A stretch of DNA of 64,000 nucleotides from Algoriphagus boritolerans DSM 17298 = JCM 18970 (GCF_900108085.1 NZ_FNVR01000004.1:124001-188000), one strand, 5' to 3'. Shown: positions 43,941-54,127, counted from the first letter of the stretch. The notes: generated by a model from the sequence alone, not told the origin. Numbers and translations: made by a program.

Positions 43941-44504
43941 TCAAGAGAACTGGATTCCCTGGGGAGGAAGCAGTAGGATATCCTTGATTCCCTTCGGAAT
44001 GCTGACTAAAAAAGGAGAAAAATGCCGGATTAATATTTCGGTAAGTTTTGGTGCAAGGGAGAAATCGTGTACGCGTGGGACAAAGTCTTTTGCGAAGGAT
44101 TTTAAAAGTACTTTCTGTAAAGGCGGCCCCTCAAAATCTCCCTGATCAGATGCGAGAGAAACTATCCAGAGTTTCACTTGTTCATTAAGTTTCGTTTGGA
44201 GTTCATCCTTCACCACGACTACCTCCAGGTGATCTTCAAAATACCGTTGTTTTATTACGCGGTTCACTTTTCCCTCAATTTCCATCTGGAAATTCACCGT
44301 TTGAAAGTTTTCCTGATTCTGCCCATACGGCATGGCAAAAGGAATTCGGATCAGTTTTCCCTCAAGAAAGTCTTCGTCATTTTCCCAAATCTGATTTTCC
44401 CAATGTTGATGTATTGCCATAGGCATAAGGAACTGCACCGCAAAAAATCCGAGGTGGTATAGGCTAAAGCAGATTAGAAGAACAAATGGGGCAGATTTTT
44501 TCAT
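43941..44504 (-). CDS. Membrane-anchored protein of unknown function, partner of the TonB receptor
   Basis: 187 residues. An N-terminal helix (7-26, FVLLICFSLYHLGFFAVQFL) anchors a mostly beta extracytoplasmic domain (LIRIPFAMPYGQNQENFQTV, EDHLEVVVVKDELQ). It starts the operon that continues with the TonB receptor. I do not recognise the family. His and Met residues near the membrane (MPMAIHQHW) might bind metal. The context suggests a role in uptake or sensing of the receptor's ligand. Confidence 0.6.
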   Translation of the reverse strand: MKKSAPFVLLICFSLYHLGFFAVQFLMPMAIHQHWENQIWENDEDFLEGKLIRIPFAMPYGQNQENFQTVNFQMEIEGKVNRVIKQRYFEDHLEVVVVKDELQTKLNEQVKLWIVSLASDQGDFEGPPLQKVLLKSFAKDFVPRVHDFSLAPKLTEILIRHFSPFLVSIPKGIKDILLLPPQGIQFS

Positions 44505-44962
44505 TGGGAAGGCTAAAGTAAATTTAAATAAGTTTAGATAAAAAAACAGATTTTGAAATCAATATCAGGTCTTAATTAAACATCTAATCGGTCAATAAAA
44601 TGGTCGCATTCATTTTTTAAAAAACTGATAAGCCTAATTTTCGACGGAATGGGAGCGGGTTACCTTTGCGGATAATGGGAAGAGCCCCTGACTCAGTTTT
44701 CTTTGTGTGGGGTCGGGGCATACCCTTTTCGATTTTTGAATTCGGTCTGCGAAACCAGGGGAGGGCAAGAAAGCATGTAAATCACTGAATGTGAAAAAAT
44801 TACTAGTGGAAATAGATTGGTTAATGCATGTTTAATGTTAAAGTATGGTCCTTAAATCAGCTTGATCAAGCATACCATGAAAAAATTATGCATGTTAAAA
44901 ATAGCTAATTCTGAAATCCTTTCATGTGCGCAGAGCTATTAATAACCTACTTTTGTCACTTC
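44505..44962 (+). other. Divergent intergenic region with a GC-rich structured segment
   Basis: No protein gene. A plus-strand -7 element TACCTTTG (44661-44668) precedes a GC-rich stretch (about 44670-44775) that can form a hairpin GCCCC-GAC / GTC-GGGGC (about 44693-44728). It may be a small RNA or the leader of the 44963 operon. I could not match it to cobalamin, TPP, SAM or 6S RNA patterns. A second -7 element TACTTTTG lies at 44948-44955, 8 bases before ATG 44963. Confidence 0.4.
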
Positions 44963-45364
44963 ATGAATAAGGCTGCAAAAAATATTTCCAAAAATAAGTT
45001 GCGAGACTTTTTTGTATTCGCTGCTATGCTTTTGGTGTTGTTAACATCATGCCCAATCAAAAACGGCCTTTTGAGTCTGGCTGATATTCCGGTCAATACG
45101 GAACAAGGCTCAGCTAAAAAAACCAATCTTATCTCTGGATACGGGGTTGAAAAATGTTTCTACAGTGAAACTGCGGATACAATAATCTCTCAGGAGATTT
45201 CTATCAGCGCAAACGATTTATTGCCTGCCCTTCTATTAACGGCCACTTTTCTTTTCCTGCTAGGTTATATTTTCTGCAAGGAACAATCACATCCCCTTTA
45301 CGGGAATTTAAAGATCTACGGTACTTTACCTATTTTTCTCCAATACCGGAAACTCATCCTTTAA
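44963..45364 (+). CDS. Small membrane protein heading the third RND operon
   Basis: 133 residues from ATG 44963; an ATG at 44924 would add 13 residues but lies upstream of a promoter-like element. It has one hydrophobic segment with a lipobox-like end (MLLVLLTSC) near the N-terminus and a second helix (LPALLLTATFLFLLGYIFC), separated by an extracytoplasmic loop with Cys and Lys residues. Not recognised. It is placed 118 bases before the TolC gene, like the small proteins that head the other pumps, but is not His-rich. Confidence 0.55.
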   Translation: MNKAAKNISKNKLRDFFVFAAMLLVLLTSCPIKNGLLSLADIPVNTEQGSAKKTNLISGYGVEKCFYSETADTIISQEISISANDLLPALLLTATFLFLLGYIFCKEQSHPLYGNLKIYGTLPIFLQYRKLIL

Positions 45365-45482
45365 TACCATCCTACATTTCTTTTTCCTATTGACCGCCAG
45401 GTTTCAATAGGCAGAATTTCTTTTGTTTTCATTTTAATAATCATGGATCGTTTTTCCGATCTATCAAAAATTCTATAGTAGG

Positions 45483-46868
45483 ATGATCAAACATATTATA
45501 GCAATCACAGTCATGTGCTTTGCCATTGCTGTCTCGTTCCCATTGTATGGGCAGCAACCAAAAGAGAATACTTTAGGCAATTTGTGGCCAAAAGTAGAAG
45601 AGAAATATCCCGGTGTCGGGGTAAAAAATTCAGCTGTTGAAGCAGCAAAGCTCAATGAGCGGGCTGTAAAAAGCGGAATGCTTCCCCAGCTAAAAGCACA
45701 GGCACAAACTACCTATGGTACATACGAAGGAAGTGCAGGAGCATTTTTCCCGCAACCAGGTTTCTTCAATGTAAGCGGTTCTGGAAATTCCCTAAACGGG
45801 AGCAATATGGCAGCCAACAGTTTCGGTTCCGCTACAATCGAGTGGGAGCTATTTTCCTTCGGCAGACTTCGCAAGGAAAATGAGGCCGCGAATGCCTTAT
45901 CCGGTAAATCCATGAGTGAAAAGGATGCTTACCTACTTAACCTTAAAAAGTTATTATCAGAACGTTACATTTCTCTTTTATATAATGATGCCAAGCTGAA
46001 CTGGTCGGAAACGAACGTACAACGTCTCGATGATATTCGCAAAACCACTTCCGGGTTGTCGGCATCCGGCCTAAAACCGGCTGCGGATAGTTTACTCGCG
46101 TCCTCTTCCTATATCCAATCAATGGGTGAGAATGATAAATGGAAGGGATATAAGGAAGCCTCGTTTATTAAATTATTGGAGTTATTTGGCGGAGATACGG
46201 TCAATTATACCGCATCCGCCTACCGTTTCAGTAATCCGGAAAGAAATCATTTAAATACCGATAACACTGTTGATCCTTCGCATCCTATACTCAGCGCGCT
46301 GGAAAAACAGGCCCAATTCTATGAATTAAGCGGTGAGGCTCAGAAAAGAGCATCATTGCCATCTATGAATTTGCTGGGTGGTTATGCCTACAGAGGGACA
46401 GGAATCAACCCCAATGGGACCGAATCGGGAGCATGGAAAGACGGTTTTAATAATAACACCAATAATTTTCTCGTGGGTATCGGTATCACTTGGAATATTA
46501 CCAGCCTTCGCACCAACTATTTCAAAGGAGAAGAGCTCTTTAAAGAAGCTGAAAGTGAAAAACTGCTGTACTCACAATACGAGCAGGCTATGCGAGCCGA
46601 CCTGACTGCATCGCAGGTAAAAATCTTCCAACAATCTGAACAGCTTCAAAAAACCAGGCTCGGGGTAAACCAATCGCGGGATGCCTACAACATGTATCTG
46701 GCGCGATACAAGAGTGGTCTTATCACACTCAGTGAGTTGTTGCAGGTACGCACCTTATTAGAACAGGCCGAGAATAATCATATCGAGGCTTCCCGTGAAT
46801 ATTGGATGCTCCTGGCTTACGAGGCGGAACTGACCGCCGATTTCGACTTTCTCTTTAACAACCTTTAA
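45483..46868 (+). CDS. TolC-family outer-membrane factor
   Basis: 461 residues with a signal peptide ending PLYGQ. Typical two-repeat OEP pattern: NLWPKVEEKYPGVGVKNSAV, SATIEWELFSFGRLRKENEA in the first half and VGIGITWNITSLRTNYFKGE plus YLARYKSGLITLSELLQVRT in the second. It forms the exit duct of the pump encoded ten bases downstream. Sequence style is clearly different from the 35387 channel, so the two operons are not recent duplicates. Confidence 0.87.
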   Translation: MIKHIIAITVMCFAIAVSFPLYGQQPKENTLGNLWPKVEEKYPGVGVKNSAVEAAKLNERAVKSGMLPQLKAQAQTTYGTYEGSAGAFFPQPGFFNVSGSGNSLNGSNMAANSFGSATIEWELFSFGRLRKENEAANALSGKSMSEKDAYLLNLKKLLSERYISLLYNDAKLNWSETNVQRLDDIRKTTSGLSASGLKPAADSLLASSSYIQSMGENDKWKGYKEASFIKLLELFGGDTVNYTASAYRFSNPERNHLNTDNTVDPSHPILSALEKQAQFYELSGEAQKRASLPSMNLLGGYAYRGTGINPNGTESGAWKDGFNNNTNNFLVGIGITWNITSLRTNYFKGEELFKEAESEKLLYSQYEQAMRADLTASQVKIFQQSEQLQKTRLGVNQSRDAYNMYLARYKSGLITLSELLQVRTLLEQAENNHIEASREYWMLLAYEAELTADFDFLFNNL

Positions 46869-46877
46869 TTTTTAAGT

Positions 46878-49800
46878 ATGAACTTAATAAGATTTGCATT
46901 AAGGAAGCCAATTGCCATAATGGTGGTGGTGCTGGCAATAGCTGTCTTTTCCTATAGCACGATAAGTAAAATCAACGTAGATATTTTTCCGGAGGTGGAA
47001 TTACCGGCGATGTACATCGCGATGCCTTATGGAGGATTGTCACCTGCTTACATGGATGGATTTATGGCCAACGAGTTCCAAAAGGTCTTGCTGTTTGTAG
47101 GTGGGGTAAAGAATATTGATTTTAAAAGTATTCAAGGATTAACCCTGATGAAACTTACCTTTTATCCCGGGACCAATATGTCACAGGCAGCAGGTGAAGT
47201 TTCTACATCGGTTTCAAGGGCAATGGGATTCCTGCCATCCGGAGCCGTGCCCCCGATCGTTGTTCGTTTTGACGGAAGTTCACTTCCCGTTGGGCAACTA
47301 ATCTTTGAAAGCGATCAGAGGTCTGTTAATGAAATACAGACGCTGGTGCTGACGAGAATAAGGCCGATGTTTGTAGAGATTCCCGGCATCACTGCTCCGG
47401 CTCCGTTCGGTGGTAATATCCGATCGATTGTGATCAACGTTGATCCCGAAGCGATGCAGGCAAACGGGCTAAGTCCCGAGGAAATAACTGTAGCAATTAC
47501 GAAGAGTAGCCTTCCTTCTCCCGCCGGAAATATTCGAATAGGGGATGAAAACCTGATGGCTCCACTAAACTCCTTAGCAAAGAGCCCTGAAGAATTTTTA
47601 AACACACCTATTAAAACGGGTGACAATCGTACCGTGTATGTCCGGGATGTTGCCAGTGTGGAAGACGCGGCCGATCAAACCGTCGGATATGCACTGATTA
47701 ATGGCAAACGGTCGGTTTATCTTCCGATCATCAAAAAGGCAGATGCTTCAACGTTGGACGCAGTGCAGAACCTTAAATCGGCTCTTCCCATGTTGAAAAA
47801 TCAATTGCCGGAAGATGTCAATATCCGATACGAGTTTGATCAGTCCACTTATATCGAAAGGTCACTTTCAAACCTTATCCATGAGGGTATTTTGGGTGCC
47901 GTTTTCACAGGACTGATCATACTCTTGTTTTTGGGTGATACCCGTGGGGCTTTAATAGTCGTATTGACTATCCCGATTGCTGTTCTTTCTGCTGTTATGG
48001 TTCTTTACCTTTTTGGCCAAACCATCAATATCATGACATTGAGTGGCCTGGCTTTATCGATAGGAATCCTGGTAGATGAAGCGACGGTGACGATAGAAAA
48101 TATCCACCAGCATATGGAAATGAGGAAAGGAAAGCATCGGGCCATCGTGGATGCTCTGCTTGAAATCTCCACTCCCAAACTGTTGATCTTGTTCTGTATC
48201 CTTGCCGTTTTAACGCCTGCCTTTGTTATGACCGGCCTCCCAAGAGATATGTTCATGCCTTTATCCATGGCAGTTGCATTTGCTATGATTGCCTCCTTTC
48301 TGGCATCACAGACCTTTGTACCGATACTGGCCAATTGGATGATGAAAAACAAACACCATGAGGTCGCCAACACACCAAGGAAACGGGCTTTCTTTGAAAA
48401 GTTTAGGGTGAATTATTCCTACAGGATGCGTAAGTATTCAAAAAAATCGCTTTCCCTTTTCATTCTGTATGTTGTTGTTGCCGGTGGTGTATCAGCATTG
48501 CTGTTAACCGTTGTTGGTACGGATGTCATGCCGGTTTCAAATAGTGGTGATTTTCAATTACGGATACAGGCGCCACAAGGCAGCAGGCTAGAAGTGACAG
48601 AGAAACTTGTTCGGGAAATTACCGACGATATTAAAGAGCAGCTTCCTGAAAATGGAATAATCATCACCTCAGCCTTTGTCGGTATGCATCCGGCAGGCTC
48701 CCCAATCAATGCCATTTTTCTTTTCACCAATGCTTCGCATGAAGCTGTCTTGCAGGTGTCTGTAGATCAAGAGATTTATAGTGGCTCAATGGAAGATTTG
48801 AAAGAAAAAATCAGAAAAGTAATTGCTCAAAATCATCCCGAATCCAAGTTCAATTTTGAGCCTACGGAGCTGACTGAAAAAATAATGGGACAGGGAGCCA
48901 TGACACCAATTGAAGTTAAAGTAGGTGCCGGTCAAGTATTAGGAGCTTTTGCGCATGCATCAAAGATTGAAGCCAACTTGAAAAATGTACCTTATTTGAG
49001 GGATGTCCGAATTGTCGAACCCGTTGCATATCCAAATTTGGAAATCGAGGTAAACCGTGACCTCGCCGGACAATTCGGACTGACCATGCAGGATATTACA
49101 CGGAGCATTGTTACTGCAACCTCATCTACCAGATTTACAGACAAAAACCTGTGGGTTGATCCCAAGTCAGGATTGGTCTTCCAGGTCCAGGTACAGATAC
49201 CAGAGTCAATTATGTCTTCGGAAGAAAAATTGAGGTCTCTGCCTTTGAAAAAAGGAAGCATACGCCCCGTACTGGAAGATGTCGCTACCATCCGCAGGAT
49301 AATCGCTCCGGCGCAGGTAAACCGTAAAGGCCCGAATCGTTATGTAACTGTCATAGCCAACGTATATGGCAAGGATCTGGGAACAGCTTCTCGAGCGGTA
49401 AAAAATGCAATAAAAGAGGCAGGTGAACCACCTCGCGGAACTACGGTTTGGACCGAGGGGACCTTGCAGCTTCTGGATGATACGTTGGGCAGCCTTCTGG
49501 CTGGTTTGGGTGTCGCTATTATTGCAATATTCCTTATGCTTTCGGCATACTACCAATCATTCAAAGTACCCTTGATAATACTTGCCGTGGTCCCTGCGGT
49601 TTTTGCCGGAAGTCTCATCATTCTCTTCCTGACGGGTAGTACGCTCAATCTCCAATCTTACATGGGAATTATCATGTCCATTGGGGTTTCGGTATCGAAC
49701 GCTGTCCTTCTTGTAAACCAAGCTGAATTTTATCGGAGGAATTTAGCTCTGAAACCTGCAAATGCTGCAAGGCTGGCAGCTTCGTCCAGATTGAGACCGG

Positions 49801-50048
49801 TATTGATGACTGCCACAGCCATGCTTGCCGGTATGTTACCAATGGCAATTGGACTGGGAGACGGTGCGGAGCAGGTTGCCCCATTGGGGAGGGCTGTTAT
49901 CGGTGGACTTATTGCATCTACCGCAACCATTTTACTTCTGCTCCCGCATTTCTTTTCTTCCCTGATGTCCAAGACAAAAAATGTCAGTCCTTCTTTGGAC
50001 CCTGATGATGAAGAGAGCAAATACTATTTAGAAAATACGATATCATAA
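46878..50048 (+). CDS. RND-superfamily efflux permease (non-metal HAE/AcrB-like)
   Basis: 1056 residues. RND hallmarks: SKINVDIFPEVELPAMYIAM at the start, NIMTLSGLALSIGILVDEAT with Asp/Glu in TM4, MGIIMSIGVSVSNAVLLVNQ and SRLRPVLMTATAMLAGMLPM near the end. TM4 has LVDEATVTIENI rather than the LVDDAII of the metal pump at 38372, and it is closest in style to the broad 'efflux RND permease' group. The substrate may be drugs, lipids or metabolites. The gene order TolC-permease-adaptor also differs from the other pumps. Confidence 0.88.
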   Translation: MNLIRFALRKPIAIMVVVLAIAVFSYSTISKINVDIFPEVELPAMYIAMPYGGLSPAYMDGFMANEFQKVLLFVGGVKNIDFKSIQGLTLMKLTFYPGTNMSQAAGEVSTSVSRAMGFLPSGAVPPIVVRFDGSSLPVGQLIFESDQRSVNEIQTLVLTRIRPMFVEIPGITAPAPFGGNIRSIVINVDPEAMQANGLSPEEITVAITKSSLPSPAGNIRIGDENLMAPLNSLAKSPEEFLNTPIKTGDNRTVYVRDVASVEDAADQTVGYALINGKRSVYLPIIKKADASTLDAVQNLKSALPMLKNQLPEDVNIRYEFDQSTYIERSLSNLIHEGILGAVFTGLIILLFLGDTRGALIVVLTIPIAVLSAVMVLYLFGQTINIMTLSGLALSIGILVDEATVTIENIHQHMEMRKGKHRAIVDALLEISTPKLLILFCILAVLTPAFVMTGLPRDMFMPLSMAVAFAMIASFLASQTFVPILANWMMKNKHHEVANTPRKRAFFEKFRVNYSYRMRKYSKKSLSLFILYVVVAGGVSALLLTVVGTDVMPVSNSGDFQLRIQAPQGSRLEVTEKLVREITDDIKEQLPENGIIITSAFVGMHPAGSPINAIFLFTNASHEAVLQVSVDQEIYSGSMEDLKEKIRKVIAQNHPESKFNFEPTELTEKIMGQGAMTPIEVKVGAGQVLGAFAHASKIEANLKNVPYLRDVRIVEPVAYPNLEIEVNRDLAGQFGLTMQDITRSIVTATSSTRFTDKNLWVDPKSGLVFQVQVQIPESIMSSEEKLRSLPLKKGSIRPVLEDVATIRRIIAPAQVNRKGPNRYVTVIANVYGKDLGTASRAVKNAIKEAGEPPRGTTVWTEGTLQLLDDTLGSLLAGLGVAIIAIFLMLSAYYQSFKVPLIILAVVPAVFAGSLIILFLTGSTLNLQSYMGIIMSIGVSVSNAVLLVNQAEFYRRNLALKPANAARLAASSRLRPVLMTATAMLAGMLPMAIGLGDGAEQVAPLGRAVIGGLIASTATILLLLPHFFSSLMSKTKNVSPSLDPDDEESKYYLENTIS

Positions 50049-50068
50049 AACTTAAAATAACAAATAAG

Positions 50069-51163
50069 ATGTATCAACGAATTTTAAGAAATAAGTCATT
50101 ATTGGCAATCGCCACTGTTCTGATATTATTTTTCACTGCATGTTCACCCGATGAAAAAAATGAACTGGTGCAAAAAAAGGATGTGAAGCCTATTACATAT
50201 CCTACAGTCCCCGTCAAGTTCATCAATCCAGAATATGAAATATCAGTGCCGGCAGAACTGAAACCGTTCGAACAGGTAGAAGTACATGCCAGGGTAAGTG
50301 GTTTTGTAAAGCAGTTACTTGTGGACCGCGGAGATTATGTTCGCAAAGGGCAACTCTTGGCGATATTGGAAGCTCCTGAAATGAATCAGATATACCTGTC
50401 CGATAAATCTACAGAGCAAAAGGTTTTTAGCGATTACCAATATGCGATTCAAGCGTACGAGCGCATGGTAGATGCCTCGAAAACAGAAGGAGCTGTGGCA
50501 GCTATTGAACTGGACAGAGCTAAGAGTATAATGGAAAGTGCAGAATCCGCTTATAATGCCTCCAAAGCAGGTACTGCCCACTCTTCACAGCTCCAGCAAT
50601 ATCTGCGCATCCTAGCGCCTTTTGATGGTGTGATTACCCGGCGGAATATTTCTGTGGGAGCATTAGTAGGTACAGGAGCAAATCTTCCTTTGTTTATGAT
50701 GGCTCAGGGAAATAAGTTGCGTTTAACATTATCCCTTCCAGAAAAACATGCTGCTTCCGTAAAAAAAGGCATGCAAGCTACCTTTACCGTCAGTTCGCAA
50801 CCGGGAAAAACATTCTCTGCTGAATTGTCCCGCACTTCGGGATTGCTAGACCAACAAGACCGCTCCCTTACCTTGGAGTTTGATGTAAAAAACCCGTTGG
50901 GGGAATTGCAGGGTGGTGATTATGCACAGGTAAAACTAAAGTTACAACGCAAAAACTCTTCCTATTGGGTACCCACTCAAAGCGTACTTAGTACGCAGAA
51001 GGGAACTTACATCATGACTTTGAATGAAAAGAAAATGCAGCGTATCGACGTGAAAGAGGGCATACGGTTGGATAGCCTGACAGAGGTCTTTGGTAACCTT
51101 TCTCCAAATGACAATATCCTGTTAAAACCATCGGAAGAAATAAAAGAAGGAATAATTAACTAA
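50069..51163 (+). CDS. RND periplasmic adaptor lipoprotein
   Basis: 364 residues; lipobox FFTAC (Cys25). Adaptor layout: EISVPAELKPFEQVEVHARV, lipoyl half VDRGDYVRKGQLLAILEAPE, coiled coil (about 110-170), second lipoyl half LAPFDGVITRRNISVGALV, and a beta-barrel domain. It has no His-rich tail, in contrast to the two metal adaptors here. Last gene of the third pump operon; a strong hairpin follows. Confidence 0.88.
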   Translation: MYQRILRNKSLLAIATVLILFFTACSPDEKNELVQKKDVKPITYPTVPVKFINPEYEISVPAELKPFEQVEVHARVSGFVKQLLVDRGDYVRKGQLLAILEAPEMNQIYLSDKSTEQKVFSDYQYAIQAYERMVDASKTEGAVAAIELDRAKSIMESAESAYNASKAGTAHSSQLQQYLRILAPFDGVITRRNISVGALVGTGANLPLFMMAQGNKLRLTLSLPEKHAASVKKGMQATFTVSSQPGKTFSAELSRTSGLLDQQDRSLTLEFDVKNPLGELQGGDYAQVKLKLQRKNSSYWVPTQSVLSTQKGTYIMTLNEKKMQRIDVKEGIRLDSLTEVFGNLSPNDNILLKPSEEIKEGIIN

Positions 51164-51197
51164 AAATCCCAAGTTAATTGGAGCCAGATGAATAAAT

Positions 51198-51238
51198 CCT
51201 CTAAATAATGGCATTCCTTATTATTTAGAGGGCTTTTA
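51198..51238 (+). terminator. Terminator of the third RND operon
   Basis: Perfect 12-bp stem CCTCTAAATAAT (51198-51209) / ATTATTTAGAGG (51220-51231) with a 10-base loop, then GCTTTTATA. Confidence 0.8.
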
Positions 51239-51362
51239 TAATGTTATAAATTCAAATAAAATTCTGGATTATTATTTCTGATGATTTGAGTAGTATTTAT
51301 TTCTTAAATTTTGAATTTAAAAAAGATTAAAAAAAAATTGGTATAAATTTTAGTAAATACAA

Positions 51363-51391
51363 ATCGTGAAAAAGTGCTAATTGTTCACGAT
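51363..51391. promoter_or_regulatory. Inverted repeat upstream of the SoxB-like gene
   Basis: Perfect 8-bp arms ATCGTGAA (51363-51370) / TTCACGAT (51384-51391), 13-base spacer, 33 bases before the start codon. It could be an operator or a leader hairpin. No known regulator site is recognised. Confidence 0.4.
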
Positions 51392-51423
51392 GGTAAATAG
51401 AAATAAACTTAATAAAAAATAAA

Positions 51424-52851
51424 ATGGAATTAAATATAATATATCTAAATGATGTGCATGGTTATTTAGAGCCGCACAATGAATTGTTCTACAATAACAG
51501 AGATGAATTCACCGAATCTGTGGGTGGGTATTCCCGAATTTCAACGCTAATTAAGGGAATTCGACAAAAAGATAGTACATCTTTATTATTCGATGGAGGA
51601 GATACTTTTCATGGAACATTACCCTTAGTAAGTTCAAAGGGTGAGGCGATTATACCGGTGCTAAATGAACTTTATTTCAATGCCATGGTAGGTCATTGGG
51701 ATTTTGCATACGGGCCAGAACAGCTAAAAAACTTGTTGTCAAAGTTAAATTTTCCCATGCTTGGGATAAATGTTTACAATGAGGATGGGAGTCTTTTTCT
51801 TCAGCCTTTTATAACAATACAAAAAGAAAACCTGAAAATTGGGGTGATTGGTATTTGTTCTAATATTATTGATAAAACAACGCCTTCTGAATTTAGTGAA
51901 GGACTAAAAATTACCGATGGAATTGATGAATTACCTGGATACATAAAGCAGCTAAAGAACGACCAAGTTGATATTATCATCTTGTTGTCTCACAATGGAT
52001 TCCCTCAGGACATGCATCTGCTTAAGAAAGTTGCGGGTATCGATATTTGTTTAAGTGCCCATACACACAATCGTTTGTATGAACCTGTGTTGGTGAATAA
52101 ATCAATAGTCATTCAATGTGGTTGCCACGGGTCATTTCTAGGTCATTTAAAATTAAAGATAGAGGACAAACTAATTACTGGGCATCAGTACGAATTATTA
52201 AAAGTAGGGAGTCACATTTCTCCTGATGCAGAAATGGAAAAAATAATCCATACCATATTACAACCTTTTGAATCAGTAAAAAATAACTTGATCGGTAGTA
52301 CTGAAGTGACATTGCATAGGTATAATACCATGAATTCATCTATGGATAATTTGTTATTGAATGCTGTTAAGTATGTAAGTGGTACTGAAATCTCTTTTTC
52401 AAATGGATGGCGCTATGGTGTACCTATAGAAAAAGGTAATATCACAGAGGAAGATTTGTTCAATATCATTCCAATGAACCCACCTGTTTCTACAGTAGAT
52501 TTAACTGGACAGGAAATCATTGATATGCTGGAGGAAAACCTTGAACGAACCTTTTCATCTGATCCGATGAAGCAGATGGGCGGATATGTTAAAAGGTGTT
52601 CAGGTTTACGTATAAACCTTCGAATAGAAAATCCCGTGGGACACCGTATACAGGAAATTTATTTTGGCGAAAAGCAGCTCAATCCCAAAGAAATTTTCAA
52701 AGTGAGTTTTGTGACTTCACAAGGTGTTCCAAAAAATATTGGAAAAAACAGAAAGGTAATGGATATCAAGGCCGTTGAAGCGATGACAGAATTTCTGAAG
52801 GCACACCCAAAATTCGACGTTAATGATGACAACTTATTTGCTTTGGTGTAA
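51424..52851 (+). CDS. SoxB/5'-nucleotidase-type metallophosphoesterase without signal peptide
   Basis: 475 residues. Metallophosphatase blocks: NDVHG (9-13), FDGGDTFHG (56-64), GHWDFAYG (90-97), LLSHNGF and SAHTHNRLYEP. The usual GNHEFD is GHWDF here; a GHWEF sequence is what I know from SoxB (thiosulfohydrolase of sulfur oxidation), so this is closer to SoxB than to UshA. A 5'-nucleotidase C-terminal domain follows (about 285-475). Relatives are periplasmic, yet no signal peptide is visible and no upstream in-frame start rescues one. No other sox gene is present. It is followed 45 bases later by a TlpA-like protein. Confidence 0.72.
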   Translation: MELNIIYLNDVHGYLEPHNELFYNNRDEFTESVGGYSRISTLIKGIRQKDSTSLLFDGGDTFHGTLPLVSSKGEAIIPVLNELYFNAMVGHWDFAYGPEQLKNLLSKLNFPMLGINVYNEDGSLFLQPFITIQKENLKIGVIGICSNIIDKTTPSEFSEGLKITDGIDELPGYIKQLKNDQVDIIILLSHNGFPQDMHLLKKVAGIDICLSAHTHNRLYEPVLVNKSIVIQCGCHGSFLGHLKLKIEDKLITGHQYELLKVGSHISPDAEMEKIIHTILQPFESVKNNLIGSTEVTLHRYNTMNSSMDNLLLNAVKYVSGTEISFSNGWRYGVPIEKGNITEEDLFNIIPMNPPVSTVDLTGQEIIDMLEENLERTFSSDPMKQMGGYVKRCSGLRINLRIENPVGHRIQEIYFGEKQLNPKEIFKVSFVTSQGVPKNIGKNRKVMDIKAVEAMTEFLKAHPKFDVNDDNLFALV

Positions 52852-52896
52852 TAAATGGGTAACGGCTACAAACAATAAATACCAAATACTTATATC

Positions 52897-53505
52897 ATGA
52901 ACAAGAAAACAAAAAAGAGCCTTATAGAATACAGTGTAATTGGCGCCATAATATTGACGCTTTTTGCCACAGGATTACATACTGAAGTAATAGGATTTAT
53001 GCAACGGGGGCTTCTGGTAACCGGAATCATGAATCCCGATCTGGAACAGAAAGCAGAATCAGCTACAGCCGAGGTTGCGACTATTAATTCAAATCCAAAG
53101 GCGGATTTTAGTATGAACCTTATCAATTCTAAAGGTGAAAAAGTAAGCATGGAAAAATTCCGGGGAAAGGTAATTTTCATGAATATATGGGCTACCTGGT
53201 GTCCTCCCTGTATCGCCGAAATGCCCGGAATTAATAAGCTTTACAATGATGTCAATAAAGAAGACGTTGTTTTTATAATGCTTTCAGTAGATCAGAATTT
53301 TCAAAAAGCGATCGACTTTAATAAAAATAAAGGGTACGACTTTGAAGTATACAGTGTTGACGGACAAATGCCTCAAATGTACAGCTCACAAAGCATTCCA
53401 ACCACGTATGTTATTGACGCAAACGAAAAAATTGCCCTAACCCATTTGGGAATGGGGGATTATGATACTAAAGATTTCAAAGAATTTCTTCTGGATTTAA
53501 AATAA
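52897..53505 (+). CDS. TlpA-family membrane-anchored thiol-disulfide oxidoreductase
   Basis: 202 residues. One N-terminal membrane helix (about 12-28) and a linker lead to a thioredoxin fold with WCPPC (101-105; redox Cys102 and Cys105), the ResA/TlpA insert (KAIDFNKNKGYDFEVYSVDG) and cis-Pro SIPTTYVID. It faces the periplasm and reduces disulfides, for example in cytochrome c maturation or for a specific partner. It is adjacent to a SoxB-like hydrolase; thioredoxin-like proteins also accompany SoxB in sulfur-oxidation clusters. Partner assignment is inference. Confidence 0.88.
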   Translation: MNKKTKKSLIEYSVIGAIILTLFATGLHTEVIGFMQRGLLVTGIMNPDLEQKAESATAEVATINSNPKADFSMNLINSKGEKVSMEKFRGKVIFMNIWATWCPPCIAEMPGINKLYNDVNKEDVVFIMLSVDQNFQKAIDFNKNKGYDFEVYSVDGQMPQMYSSQSIPTTYVIDANEKIALTHLGMGDYDTKDFKEFLLDLK

Positions 53506-54127
53506 CCAATAGGCTTTCAAGGAAGGGAAATAAAAATCTATTTTGGTTCCGATCGCATCGGTATTTCAGAATCCTCTGCAAATCCAAAATATGGAGATCC
53601 CTAGACCTCCCCCATGGAATTCAGGGATTCTTTGATTTCAAAGCAGCCTTGGCCTGTGTAAAATAACAGGATAAACCATCGGTCAACGGATGTGTCAATT
53701 GTCGTGAAATGGAGGCCAATGTTTGGAGTGACCCTGAAGTGCTTTTAAGGTCGATGTAGGAATATTGGGTTGCAGTCCTTTATGCAAATGCAAAAAACGG
53801 AATTGCCTAAAGATAATGGTGTGTTTCTGGTAAGGTCAAGAAAGTAAAAAAGATTATCGGAAAGCAAAAACTCGATATAATCATCAAAAAGCTGAATGCA
53901 AATTTAATTGGTGAAAACGGAGAATTGTTAGCCGCCTCAAAGAGTTATGACTGAATATTGGAGAATTTGTTTAATTTTTAAATCAGGGAACAGAATCTCA
54001 TACGGTGAACTGAATTTCAGTCCCAGAAATAGAGAAAAACAATTCAAAAGATTGGTAAATTTAAAAATAATTAGAAGCCTTTTAATAATGAGAAGTAATT
54101 TAAAAAAGGTTTAAAATTTACTGTAAA
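53506..54127 (+). other. 622-base gap with coding-like fragments
   Basis: No intact gene. Two open tails read plausibly: VKKVKKIIGKQKLDII ... LLAASKSYD (stop near 53952) and a 55-codon frame from ATG 53947. They are in different frames and have no recognised family, so they may be remains of one or more broken genes. A short CCGAT/ATCGG hairpin (near 53548) may end the TlpA transcript. Confidence 0.3.

Noticed and set aside
44640..44800. Cobalamin, TPP or 6S RNA in the TonB receptor upstream region
   Set aside because: I checked both strands for the conserved blocks of these RNAs and did not find them; kept only as an unassigned structured segment.
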